Shown: positions 35,201 to 45,593 of the stretch, in pieces
Numbering within the stretch: position 1 is the first letter of the stretch
How the letters are laid out: each line of letters starts with the position of its first letter
NCBI GenBank assembly: GCA_020536535.1
Contig: JAHLWZ010000839.1
Location: 1-64,000 of the forward strand
DNA from: Pelomyxa schiedti
Lineage: Eukaryota > Evosea > Pelobiontida > Pelomyxidae
Reading direction: 5' to 3'
Length of the DNA stretch: 64,000 nt
Translations under genes and position numbers: made by a program
The notes under the pieces: model-generated
The model's database searches: none
Seen by the model: only the letters and a program-made list of their open reading frames with translations
Told to the model about the DNA's origin: nothing

Positions 35201-37865
35201 CCAGATCCATTGGAAGCTGAGCTCTATGGCACAGGCGGCGTTAAACCGGAAGAGAAGCCCAATAAAGAACCAGTCGTTGCGAGAACTTACTATTGCGTAA
35301 TTGGAAGACAGTCTGGATCCCTTGAAGTATTGGCACTTTAAGTGGCTTTGTTTTTACTTACATTTATAGGTGGTCACTGTACCAGATTTCCAGCGTGTTC
35401 TTTTTACTCCCGACTTCGCTCTGGGACCATATCTCCTCAATTCAACAACCACCAGACCCAGCTCTTTAGCAGCACCCACAAATTCCAGTGACTCCTCGAC
35501 TACCACTTCAGCTTCCACAAGCACCTCAACCTCAACCTCAACCTCAACTTCAACCTCAACTTCAACCAGCAACTTACCTTCACCAAGTACCACACCACTA
35601 TATCCTGTGGAGGTGAGTGTTATTCACCTCTCTCCCCACAAAGTAGCTTACCCACATCTTGTCTCCATTCTAAGCAATGGAGATATCCTCTTTTATCGTG
35701 GTTTTATTTCGTCATCACCAAGTCAAAATTTCCCTCTGGGATTCCATCGCATTAGCCACACCACTCTTCCACGTGACACTCACCCAGCAAGTACCCATGA
35801 TTCTGCCACTGCCCCACACTATCCTAGAATAGCTTTTCTGCCCATTGTGGGAAATGGCAATTGTGCCTTGTTTATTTCTGGGTCCAGGTTCTCACTTAAT
35901 TTAATTTTGTCATGAGTCTCATCTCGTCTATAGACCACTTTGGGGTTTTTGTGACAGAGGATTTCTACGAACATACCCCATGCTACATGATGGAAAAATT
36001 CAGTGCCTGACATCATTCCATAACGAAAACTGTCATAATGGGTTTATTTATTATACTTCAAAGGTTTACTTCTGCTTCTTTTTTTTTTGGTTAAAAACCT
36101 TTGGGCAGTCAGCACTCAAGTTTTGTCAACTTCCTGCATACATGCAATACCAAGGAGACTGGCCAACAAAAAAAATCCCCTTACGTTGCACTCCACATAA
36201 AATCACTTTTCACACGGAATCAAAAATGTATATTTTAGCTGTGTCGTACTCCGTACTTGTTCATTTTGGGGTCACTCCACCTCCCAGTAAGGAACATGTT
36301 ACTACATTCTTTTACCTTACCGAAATACAGCTCCGTATGGCCTGGAAAAACAGGCAACCACTCCTGACCGACCACCGCCTCTACCAATGTTTGTGGAACA
36401 CCACGAACTTCGCCTTATTTCCCCAGCCACATGGGAACAAATGGACCGGTGCAACACCCCACTTTTTGCTTGTCTGGCACCTAACTCATTTTTCCAGTTT
36501 CTCATTGATAGAACGAGAAGTGGTTATAACATTGAGGGTTGTAAACCTCCGGGTCCAACTTCCCGGCACAGCTGATCCTGTCATCAAACCCTATGTCATT
36601 GTTGGAACTGCCATTACAATTCATGAAGATGCAGCCTGCCGTGGAAGGGTATTACTTTTCTCTTCAATCCCTTATCAACATCTTTTCCAGGTGATGGTAT
36701 TTGATATCCAAAAAAAGTCCAACCCAGGGGAATCACCAAAAGCAGTCCTCAATGAAATCTATAGTAAAGAACACAAGGGTCCTGTTTCAGCTGTGGCACA
36801 ACTTGAGGGGTTCTTGATTGTTTCTGTTAACCCGAAGGTACCAGAGCTTCACCACTTTCCAGGTTTTGATATTACTGTAGGTCATTGTGTTCAGTTTTCA
36901 GGATGGGAAGGAGCTTGTGCCAAAAGCCTTCTACGATTTACTTTATATAGTGAGCATTAATACTGTGAAAAATTGGGTTTTACTTGGGGATGCCTACAAA
37001 GGAATTCACTTTTTGAGGTGGAAGGTAATAGAATTCAAGTCAACCCCCTTTGTTAGAAAGCTCACGCGCAACCTTTTTCAGGAACAAGGGAACCAGCTAA
37101 CCCTTCTTGCCAAAGACTTTATTCCCATGTCTGTTTCCTCCACTGATTTCGTCATTGATCAACTTAACTTGGGACTTGTGGTTTCTGATGAAGAGAGGAA
37201 TATATATGTATTTAATTACGCACCGCAAAGTAAGTCTAATTGAAGAGAGACATGGGGTTTGTTTTTTTTCCTAAAACCAAGCAACAAGGTGTGGAAAGTA
37301 GAGGAGGCCAAATGCTTATTGAAAAAGCAAACTTGCATTTGGGTACACGAGTGTCAAAGTTTGTACGACTTCCTCTGCTTGCATCAGCCGATCCCTCATC
37401 AGGCAAACCGACTAGCAGCCGTCATGGAGTATTTTTCAGTATGGAACTCTGTTGAACAAGATGTACACTAACAACCCACCCACAGGCACCATTGATGGCG
37501 GGATAATGTCTCTGCGGCCAGTGGATGAGCGGCTATACAAGGTTCTTCAAGCACTTCAGGTGAAAATGTCCACCGAGGTACAGACTGTTGCCGGTCTGCA
37601 TCCATTAGCTTGGAGGTGAATGGGCCTTACTCTTTAATAGCATTAGCAACCAAAACCCCGAACTGACTCAAACACATAAAGGCACCTTAAAGTTAAAGAC
37701 CCCCAACGCCGGAGTCAGAAGAACATTGCTGATGGCACAATGGTGCGGAATTTCCTCATGTTGCCCTACAATGATCAAGTGTCCCTCTCTGCCCGAATCG
37801 GCACAACTCCCGAAGCCATCTACAACGCCGTACTTGACATTGAAACATCCCTCAACTTTTTCTAA
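32284..37865 (+). CDS. CPSF1: Cleavage and polyadenylation specificity factor subunit 1 (CPSF160)
   Basis: CPSF160 is the large scaffold of the nuclear complex that recognises the poly(A) signal and cleaves pre-mRNA. The protein starts near 32284 with HRATSVHHCVSG and SNLVLARANILQIYSL, matching the family N-terminus. Later exons read FPPLVRIDSQQRCAAVLVYD, IIPFADTN and TGYFEPTLVVLHESPITTWAG, all conserved in the first beta-propeller. The C-terminal CPSF-A region gives GTIDGGIMSLRPVDERLYK at about 37485 and ends IGTTPEAIYNAVLDIETSLNFF at 37865, similar to the end of animal CPSF1. Introns are numerous. A Ser/Thr repeat insertion lies at about 35490-35570. The exact N-terminus is uncertain, because intron 1 appears to use a GC donor and contains a long T tract. 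Confidence 0.9.
32440..32602 (+). other. Candidate GC-AG intron 1 of CPSF160 with long poly-T
   Basis: Exon 1 ends SHPLEE at 32439 and the next exon begins DPSSGVDGKS at 32603, in phase 0. The donor is GAG|GCATTT and the acceptor GACAG|G. The intron carries about 26 consecutive T at 32448-32471 and a longer pyrimidine tract. No GT donor nearby keeps the frame. Confidence 0.4.
35490..35570 (+). repeat. TCAACC-type minisatellite coding a Ser/Thr run in CPSF160
   Basis: Hexamer-like units of CTCAACCTCAAC type encode about 25 alternating Ser and Thr residues inside the CPSF160 reading frame. The family does not have this insert, so it is probably a disordered loop between propeller strands. Confidence 0.7.
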
Positions 37866-38098
37866 ACACCCAGAAAACAAAAAAAACTTGGACATTTGCA
37901 ATCATTGTTTTTCAAGGGAGTACCTTGTAGCACCTGTTTATCAAGACAAATTCTTTGAAATGATCCATCCAACTGCACCACCTATGTCACCTTCTGACCG
38001 CAGGAGAGCAGGAACAATTGTTCTGGGAGGAAAGCCCATGTTATAGAGCTTTGTATGTGAGTTAGTGCAGAGCATTGATGTAGTTATTAGTAGCACCA
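37866..38098. other. Convergent 3' spacer, CPSF160 / Arf-like
   Basis: 233 nt between two facing stop codons. A plus-strand frame to 38046 reads REYLVAPVYQDKFFEM and onward with ordinary codon use, but it cannot be joined in phase to the last CPSF160 exon, whose end is already family-like. It may be chance or untranslated sequence. Confidence 0.35.
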
Positions 38099-39034
38099 TT
38101 AAGGTGTGGGAGAGGAAAACACCTCTTTTATCTTGTCATCAATTTCCGGTATACTATCCAGCCAAGTGAGAACCTTATCAGCAACTTCCTGAGGGTTCGG
38201 AATCGCTTCACAACGGGGAGGGTATGGCCCCGGTGGTTCAGGCTCCAATGGTGGCTCAGCAACTGGGGTCGCTTCTGTGATAATTGGCCGAGCGCGGACA
38301 ATGAACTCGGAATCGAGGTCAGTGACTGGAACGGAGCCCGTGCAATTTGATGCTATCGATGACACAAGCCAGATAATGCCGGCTTCTGTGCCACTGTTTT
38401 GAAGGCAGCTGCAAGGTTGTATATACCACTTCCGTGCATCGAGCTGGATATGTGACTGTCTGATGAACTGAATGATGGTCCATGTTTTTACACAATTGTC
38501 CATATCCTGCTTGTTGGCGAGAATCAGAACGGGAACTGGAGCAGTCTTGCTGGCTGCTGCTTCCAAGTCCATGTCACGTAGTACCTCCTTCAGCTCTAAA
38601 ATTGAATCTTGCAGACGAGTTCGGTCCGAGGCATCAATAACCCAAATTAGGCCATTTGTACCAGAATAATAGTGCTTCCATAGCTGTCTAATCTTGGTTT
38701 ATATTTCCGTTTGAATAGAATAACTTTGGAAGTGAGGGATACCAGGGGTTGGCCACCAACATCCCAGAGAACAACCTCCCCACCAACGGTGTACATGGTC
38801 TCGACATTGAATCTAAATAAGTGTTATTCAGAGAAAAAGAAAAAAAAAGTGAAAACGTACCCAATTGTTGGTATTGTAGTTATAAATTCATTTAGCTTGA
38901 GAGTGTACAAAATTTGTGTCTTGCCAGCTTGCTCGATACCAAGAATTAGTACCCTCATTGTTCCAGATACTTGTGTCTTGGTTGCCACCGTACTAAAGTC
39001 ATCATATTAGCTTCCTACCTTACCCACATAGCAT
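38099..39034 (-). CDS. Arf-like small GTPase with C-terminal extension
   Basis: Arf-family GTPases control membrane traffic and organelle identity. The motifs are P-loop [12 protein letters not shown], switch I TIPTIGFNVET, switch II WDVGGQ, then [23 protein letters not shown], the G4 motif NKQD and the Arf-type strand before G5 (KWYIQPCSC). The start is inferred at 39034 (MLCG, then a 31-nt intron, then TVATKTQV and MRVLILG). A start at MRVLILG (38960) is the alternative. No glycine follows the first Met, so N-myristoylation is not predicted. After the G domain there is an extension of about 75 residues, rich in Pro and Glu ([14 protein letters not shown]) and ending KEVFSSPTP, which is not typical of Arf or Arl proteins. 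The switch II exon ends GGQPL and joins IRQLW in phase 0. Confidence 0.85.
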
Positions 39035-39049
39035 CAGTCAATTATCCAA

Positions 39050-39430
39050 TTACACATAAAGCACAAGGGCTGGTGTAACATCTTCAAACAAGGAGCTGCT
39101 ATTATTAAACCACAACCATAGAGCAGAATAGAAACATAAGAAAGAACAATAGAAGCAAACAAACCCAAAGCCGCTGTTCTGGGCGGCGCTAAACTGCCTC
39201 CACGCAGGCACCAAGTTGGGCGCGAGGGGCAAATCGACCAAGAAAGAGGATCTGTAGAGGGCCGACCACAGGTCGTCGTCGAGGCACGCGGCCCTGAGCC
39301 TCTTGGACGCCGTGCCGACGCGGACGACGTGGCGGACGCCGTCGGGGCCGCCGGAGCAGAAGACGATGCGCAAGATGCGGTGCAGGATGGCCGTGGGCAG
39401 CTGCTCCAGATTATGGGAGGCACCACTCAT
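39050..39430 (-). CDS. Short F-box-like protein
   Basis: The start is MSGASHNLEQLP at 39430. LEQLPTAILHRILRIVF, then TASKRLRAACLDDDLWSALYRSSF, matches the F-box pattern (LP..il..il......v...s+.lr....d..lW). F-box proteins bind Skp1 and bring substrates to SCF ubiquitin ligases. The first about 85 codons are GC-rich and biased like real coding sequence. After NSGFG the sequence turns T-rich and is probably intron, with a short last exon near 39090-39050. The protein would be only about 100-125 residues with no substrate-binding domain, so it may be a truncated or minimal F-box protein. It ends within 20 nt of the Arf-like start, so a read-through fusion cannot be excluded. Confidence 0.55.
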   Translation of the reverse strand: MSGASHNLEQLPTAILHRILRIVFCSGGPDGVRHVVRVGTASKRLRAACLDDDLWSALYRSSFLVDLPLAPNLVPAWRQFSAAQNSGFGFVCFYCSFLCFYSALWLWFNNSSSLFEDVTPALVLYV

Positions 39431-39630
39431 TGCGGACGAGAAACGACGGTTCGTAGTTTACGTTCGTTGTTATTCGAAATTGATGGATCTTCCGGAACGG
39501 TGGAGAGACTAACAGGCTCAGGAGTAATGGGAGAATGATCGGAATTAGACTGGGTGTTCTCAATTTGGAAAGGGCAGGGCAAGAATGCCAGTACGGAGCG
39601 GAAGTAGAAAGTTACCGAAATTAATCGAGG
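39431..39630. promoter_or_regulatory. Divergent promoter region, F-box / exonuclease
   Basis: A 200-nt spacer between opposed start codons, containing no recognisable gene. Both promoters must lie here. No TATA box or other named element is seen. Confidence 0.4.
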
Positions 39631-41676
39631 ATGGGAGACAAGGACTACTTTGTTGTCATTGACTTCGAGGCCACATGCGAGGATGGGGTGAAAGTAGTCC
39701 CACAAGTACTTCTCTTCCCTTTGCCCCGTCCCAGCGAAAATGCCCACACATTCCCTGTTTCTATTGCCAGGAGATAATTGAATTCACGTCAGTGCTGATC
39801 AATGCACGTAGTCTTGCAACTGAGGGGGAATTTCACACATTCGTTAGGCCTCAAGTGCACCCTGTTCTGACCCCGTTTTGCCAGCAACTGACTGGAATTA
39901 CCCAACAAAATGTTGACTCTGGTATCCCTATTGATGAGGTTTTTTTTTTTTTTTACACTTTTGGTGGTTGCCTATTGAGAACAACATTTAGGTACTGCAG
40001 AGACACAGAGAATGGATGGAGCAACACCAATTGATACAATCACAAACTGGGGTTCCTGCCAAATTCTCGTGAGTTACCATTGACACAACTCGATTCTTAG
40101 AGCTTCTTGCTTGGGGTGTTTTCCTAACAAGTCTATTCAGATTCAAATTTGTAACTTGTGGGTTTTGGCCTCTGGGAGTGTGCCTGCCTCATCTGTGTAA
40201 AGACTTGAACATTCATCTGCCTCCTTACTTCGCCGAGAGTGTCATGAATGTGAAAGAAGAGTTCACGCGACACTACCACAAGCAGGCGAACGGCGGTATA
40301 CCTGATATGATGGCCGCCCTTGAAATGCAACTTCAGGGTCGCCATCACTGTGGCATTGACGATGCGAGAAATGTGGCGCGGATCCTTGTGAGAATGATCA
40401 ATGATGGTTACCATCACACTCCGGTGTCTGCGCCAACCACTACATCCAGTACCTCCGCTGCAGAGGCACCTACTTCTCGGTACAAATAATCATCCCTGCT
40501 TCAAACACCAACAAGCATATAATGGAATGCCATTCATTTCCCTGATCTTGCCCAGTGCCTGCCTGTTCAATTACCTTGTGGTTGTGGATCTAGAAGCCAC
40601 TTGTGACGAAGGAAATCCTCCGTTGGTCACCCAAGAGACCCAGGAAGTTATTGAGTTTCCTTGGGTTGTTGTGGAAACCACACACTGGACTGTGGTTGAT
40701 GAACAAAGATTTTTTGTAAAACCAACAAGTATGCAACGTTTCTTTTTTGACCCTGGGTTGTTTCCAGTATTTCCCCTGATTCCATTACACAGTGATACCT
40801 ATGGTTACCCCATTCTGCACTCATCTGACAGGAATAACTGAGACCGATTTGGTTGATGCCAAGCCTCTTGCTGCTGTGTTAGAAGCATTCGCACAGTATT
40901 GCTTGACGAATTTCACTGCTAAAAATCTGTCTTACTGTCTCCTTTGCGATGGAAAATGGGACTTGGAAGTCATGCTCCGCGGTGAGTGCTTTAGGAAGGG
41001 GCTAGTGCCAATCGCACCCCACTTCAACAAATACTTTGATCTCAAGACAGAGTTCTCCCTACTCACCGGAAACCCCAAGACGCCCCTCCACAAGATGCTC
41101 TACTTCTTCAAACTTTCACACATAGGAAAACCTCACAGCGGAATTGATGACTGCAAGACCATCGCTTCCGTAGTTTCTGCCATTGCCAATTCCACCCTCG
41201 AAGGCAGGACCAGAACATTCCAGAGCCCAACTGAAATCCCCCCCACATACGATCCCAGAACTGACACTACACTGAAAGACTTCAACCTAACCCGCCCCTC
41301 AACCGGTTCTTTTCATAAACTTCCCACCCAAACCACTACCACATCTTCCTCTGCTTGTGCTTCTACTGCCACAGCTACAGCTACTTCCACTTCTGCCGCT
41401 TCTCCTGCTTCTGCCAGTGGCCCATCTCCATTCCTAGTACTGAGAGGACTCCCATGGGCCGCCACTGAGGACCAAGTTAGGGGCTTCCTCTCAGAATTCG
41501 ACATAGTCCGCATGCAAATACTCATGAACGCGGCTGGTCGCCCCAGTGGATTGTGCCATGTCCAATTGAAAACCCCCGAACAAGCAGTGCAAGCAATTGC
41601 CACACGTCACAGGGCCAACATGGGTCACAGATACATTGAAGTAATGCCCATACCCTCCTGTACCTTCACAAACTAA
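39631..41676 (+). CDS. Tandem ERI1-like DEDDh exonuclease with C-terminal RRM
   Basis: ERI1/3'hExo-type enzymes trim RNA 3' ends (histone mRNA, 5.8S rRNA, small RNAs). Domain 1 begins MGDKDYFVVIDFEATCEDG and has TPFCQQLTGITQQNVD and the final motif RHHCGIDDARNVARI, but the middle motif reads TCGFWPLG with no acidic residue. Domain 2 has VVVDLEATCDEG, CTHLTGITETDL, CDGKWDLEVML and PHSGIDDCKTIAS, so all DEDDh positions are present. A Thr/Ser/Ala linker leads to an RRM of hnRNP F/H type (VLRGLPWAATEDQVRGFL, at about 41430). The intron at about 40488-40560 joins the two nuclease domains in phase 2 (TSR to ACLFNYLV), supporting one protein over two. Domain 2 is probably the active nuclease, domain 1 a structural or RNA-binding copy, and the RRM directs substrate choice; this is inference. 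Confidence 0.83.
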
Positions 41677-41784
41677 AAGAAAACCCAATTTGCAAACAAA
41701 ATATTCTTTCAGTTTGGGTTTTTTTTTTTTTTACAGTATTGTGGCACAGGGGAAGTTACAGGTCTCACTGGCCACAATTAATCA

Positions 41785-44700
41785 CTATTGTTGTTTTGGT
41801 GCTACTGAGATGGCAGTGAAGTCACTAAACTGGTCATCAACAAGAAGGGTGAACATGGCAGGAAAAGCCACTGTCGAAAGGGAAGTGAACTGGACTTCTT
41901 TGTGTGGTGTTGTGACCAAGGCAGAACCTGCAAAGTACCCGTTTAAAAGTACACATACTGGTGTGTTTATATCTCCAAAGTTTTCTCCATGCAGAATGAA
42001 TGTGTCTCCAACAGCCCTCTCTGTGCGGGAAAGTGAACTGTTTGAAAAAGGAGAAGTGACGCCACTGATACGCTCTATGCTGGTAATAACAGGGGCTTGA
42101 GTATTATTAGAAGCGGGAGTGGAATAAAGGTTGAAAGGTACGTTGATAAGAAAAAGTCTGGCTGGTTACAACTTGACCATTGGCAGTGATTTCGATCAGG
42201 TGACCGGAACCGACTCCTGGCGGCATCGTGACAAGAATCTGTTTTGTGGGGATGCTAACCTATTGTTCCATTTATGGTGTTAAGCCCCCTGTTGCAGTAT
42301 TGGACTACAGACCTTAATATGGAGAGGAGTCCTTCCAGCAATTTGTATCTGAAACGCTCCGAATTCAGAATTCAAGTTGTCTCCATCAATTTGGCAGACA
42401 CCTCCACTCGTGGGAACGCTTGTTACACTTTTTACTACAGGTTTTCCTTTGTGGAGTTACATTTGCAGCGGTATCCAAGTATTTACCAAGGAGATATCCA
42501 TCCCAGCCTGGTATCAGCTGCCACCATGTACCATCTTCAATACTCTCGACAACTTGCCACTGTCGCACCATAATGCCATAGCAGATGACACTACGCAAGT
42601 TCACGGTGGAAAATTTTCTCAAAGGAGTTACCTTTCTCCTAGTACAGTCATGTGATTCTTAGTAGGTGGCTTCACTGTCCATTCTAGTTCGTTATTGTTG
42701 AAGTTTGTATCAATGGTGGCCTAAAAACTTTGATTAAAACTGAAGAATACTGTTAAAAAAACCTGTCGATGTACACCTAGACTTTCAGGCCCAATGGAAT
42801 GTATGTGAGCCGGATTGACACGGCACATCAGTACCATCTGAGACCAGTGACCCTCTTGAATCGGAAACGGCCTCGTTTTCCTGTAGATCAATGTGAATCG
42901 CAGCGAAGGAAATGCCATTAGCAAAGCTGGATCTTCATCCAGCTTGCTCACCTCTTGCTTACATTGGATGTCCTGTGTATACGATACTGGGAGAGAAGTA
43001 AAGGGTTAAACTCTCCTCTTCAAAAATAACGTCATCAGGTTGAAATGCTGTCTTCAAGATTCTGGGAAGATAAGAATTTCATTCACCACTGAAATAAACT
43101 TACAGCACAGATTCAGTAGGAGTAGAACTGAAGTATGCGATTGGCCAAGTACCATATTTTTCATCAAAATTGTTGATCCCAATGGCATAACGCTTCCATC
43201 CTTTGTATGTGATAAATATAATCTACATTAAGTTCCATAAGAACCCCTCAACTTTTTCTACCTATTGGACAAAAGTATGGCCGCATTCCAGTGTACCGTT
43301 TATTAGATTGTGGCCCACTCCAAATCGTGCGCCCCCTTCCTTTGCCGTACTCTCTATTCCATTTGGGATTCATCACTGCCTCAACTGTCTTATTGGAAAA
43401 GTCACCCAGAGTTAGAGCCTTTATGCCGTAGGGTGAATCTCTTTGCTCTATGAAAACAGTTAATGCAAGTTTTCCGTAAATTCCAACGAACGGCATGTTT
43501 TTTGCCCTAGTAGAAAGAGTGCCTTTGGCCCTCCCGATAAAACTCCCTCAACAGCAGTTTCTGCTCCAAGTTCAGTGCACTGGGTACTGTAAGAATTAAG
43601 TAATCTGATGGAAATCTACTGTTAATTGGTTTGGAACGACTCCTATCAACTCACTAATATAAGTACTGAAATCAATTAGGTTTACTGAAGCCCAGCATCG
43701 TGACAATAAGAATTGAAAAGGTTGTGCTAAAAAAGTGACCAATAGAATACACACAAAAAAAGAACCTTCTTGCAATATTTTCATTGAACCCCCAAGAACT
43801 ATTGGGGATTGAGTGAGGAAAGCTTTCCAGTCTTTGGAAACAGGAGCCCGTGTAAGCATTTGCTTCAGGCGGCTAATACACTATTAAACTTGAGAGAGTA
43901 GTTTTTTACGGACTTGTGAGGTTCTGTGTCCTTTATGAATTGTTTGTAGCGATTCTGAGGAGGTCTTAGGTTCATGAATTGCGTAAGGAAGGGTGAGGCT
44001 CGACAAAGCGCTGAGACACTGTGAAAACAAAGAGCAAGAAAAGCGGAAATTACCTTCCATTATGCTTGACAGAAAGAAAGAGTGGACAATTTGACAAGAA
44101 GAGGGTGCCTCTTTCACAGGAAGACACAACCTGCACATGTCAAAGCAGGCACAGACAATGATTTCCTAGCTAAAGTAAGAAAACGCCAGCTTTAGTTGGG
44201 TTCTGTCAATACTTGTATCGATTTCTCTCCAGCATCAATTTGCAGAAGTAGCTCTGAATATAGTTCAAATCTCTTCAATTTTGGCGCTGTTACAAATTCC
44301 AAGTTCTTAAACATCAAGTCTTGGAAATTGGATAACGATTCATCAAGCTGGCATCTGGCATCGACTTGCTTTTCCAACGAAAGTATAACTTGTTAAATAG
44401 GAGCATGCGGAAGTTACAAGGAGTCACCTGTCCTTGGAGTGTTTGCAGCCGTTCAATAGTAGCGCCATGTACTTTTGACGCCGTTATCTCGTGGGTTGTC
44501 TGGGAGCAGTAGGTTCTTAAAGACAGTTCCTTTTTTTCTCTGAGCTGTTCTCTCAGTGTTTCACTGGCCTCTTCGTGAACTTTTTTTATCTCCACAATGG
44601 CAAGACTAACCCGCTTGAGTAGATGAGGAATGATCGACTGAGGGGAGGTGATAGCAGACAACTGTGGCTGAGGTGTCGTGGTGTTTGGTGTAGTGTAGGG

Positions 44701-45491
44701 GAAAATACTGGGAGACATAGCGTTTGGTAGAGATGCGGGCTTGGAAATGGTGATATTATTGGAAAGTGAGAAGATGTAGCTCGTCGACAGAGCCTGTTGT
44801 GCGGGATCACAAGTGTAGGAGGGTCTGAAAGTGGTTGGTGTGGCCTTTGGGGTTGGCACATAGCTGGAGCAAGTAGTTGCTGAGGAGGACGTGGAAAACG
44901 CGGTAAATCGGGGATTAGCCAAACTATTGGATGTTGGACTTGTCGGGGAAGCACTGGGCGGAGTCCCGTCGGAAGCGGAAGAAGACGCGCCACATGACCC
45001 AGAGTGTGTCGTCGGCAGTGACGGTGAACTCGAGAAAGATTGGGCCGTCTTCAGGTCCCGCACAAATTCCGCGGCCCAGGCAAAGTCTACGCGAGAATTT
45101 GCGGCTGTCTGTTTTTTTTTTTGTTGTTGTTGTTGTTTGTTGTGTGTTTGTTCGATATGGCGTGAGGACCCCAGGAGGCGGCAGTGGGCACGTGAAAAGC
45201 GGAACACCCAAAAAGGCGATTACGGGAACCCCACGCTGAGACAATATATCGACACGCACGACAACACACCCTAGTGCGTAGGTCTTGCGCCTCCCTTTGG
45301 TGCTGCACAGACTCCGTCCGGGCAACGTGGTCGCAGTATGCAAGCAGAACTTGGCACAACACCGCGTCCATCTCCACCAACTCGCGTTTTATAAACCGAA
45401 CACCAACGACCCTCGAGGCTTTCTTTTTCCCCTTCACAAACACCAAGTTGGGGTGGTCCCCTTTTCGAAAGATTCCAAGGGTTGCCAGCAT
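41785..45491 (-). CDS. ART-like domain protein with two C-terminal IPT/TIG domains
   Basis: The start is MLATLGIFRKGDHPNLVF at 45491. Exon 1 (LRTR) joins TAANSRVDFAW in phase 0. Next are about 160 Ser/Thr/Pro-rich residues and a coiled coil (LREQLREKKELSLRTY, to about 44400). A middle domain at about 43560-42550 has NLEQKLLLREFYREGQ, VEAVMNPKWNREYG, RPYFCPIG joined to WKRYAIGIN, TWPIAYFSSTP, TLYFSPSIVYTGHP, MVLMCRVNP, NNNELEW and VICYGIMVRQ. This order recalls an uncharacterised eukaryotic domain that looks like ADP-ribosyltransferases (His...Tyr...Glu). Here the expected AYHGT reads AYFSS, so activity is doubtful. Two IPT/TIG folds follow: VTSVPTSGGVCQIDGDNL to SQTFSYQ, and VITSIERISG to the stop at 41785. 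TIG domains occur in transcription factors and surface receptors; no TM segment or signal peptide is seen. Function unknown. Confidence 0.65.
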
Positions 45492-45593
45492 GTTAACTTA
45501 TTGTTGATTACTAAGTCAAGCTGTGGCGGTCTCGTTGAAGCCACCAATGTTAGTGCACAGCTCAGATCTCACTTATTACCTGCCAAGAGATAG
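45492..45593. promoter_or_regulatory. Very short divergent promoter, TIG protein / aldo-keto reductase
   Basis: Only 102 nt lie between the two opposed start codons, so both transcripts must start within this segment or inside the neighbouring coding sequence. No named element is visible. Confidence 0.45.

Noticed and set aside
37726-38046. Alternative C-terminal exon for CPSF160 (REYLVAPVYQDKFFEM)
   Set aside because: Both usable acceptors need phase 1 and no phase-1 donor exists in the last exon. The protein already ends like other CPSF160 proteins at 37865.
39034-39430. Fusion of the F-box exon with the Arf-like gene
   Set aside because: The two lie only about 16 nt apart on the same strand, but the F-box frame stops at 39050 and the Arf start has its own ATG. 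No phase-matched join was found.
40487-40560. Split of the exonuclease protein into two genes
   Set aside because: A 77-nt intron with good splice ends joins the domains in the exact phase. A start at 40531 would add a non-conserved leader. The single-gene model is kept, with this noted.
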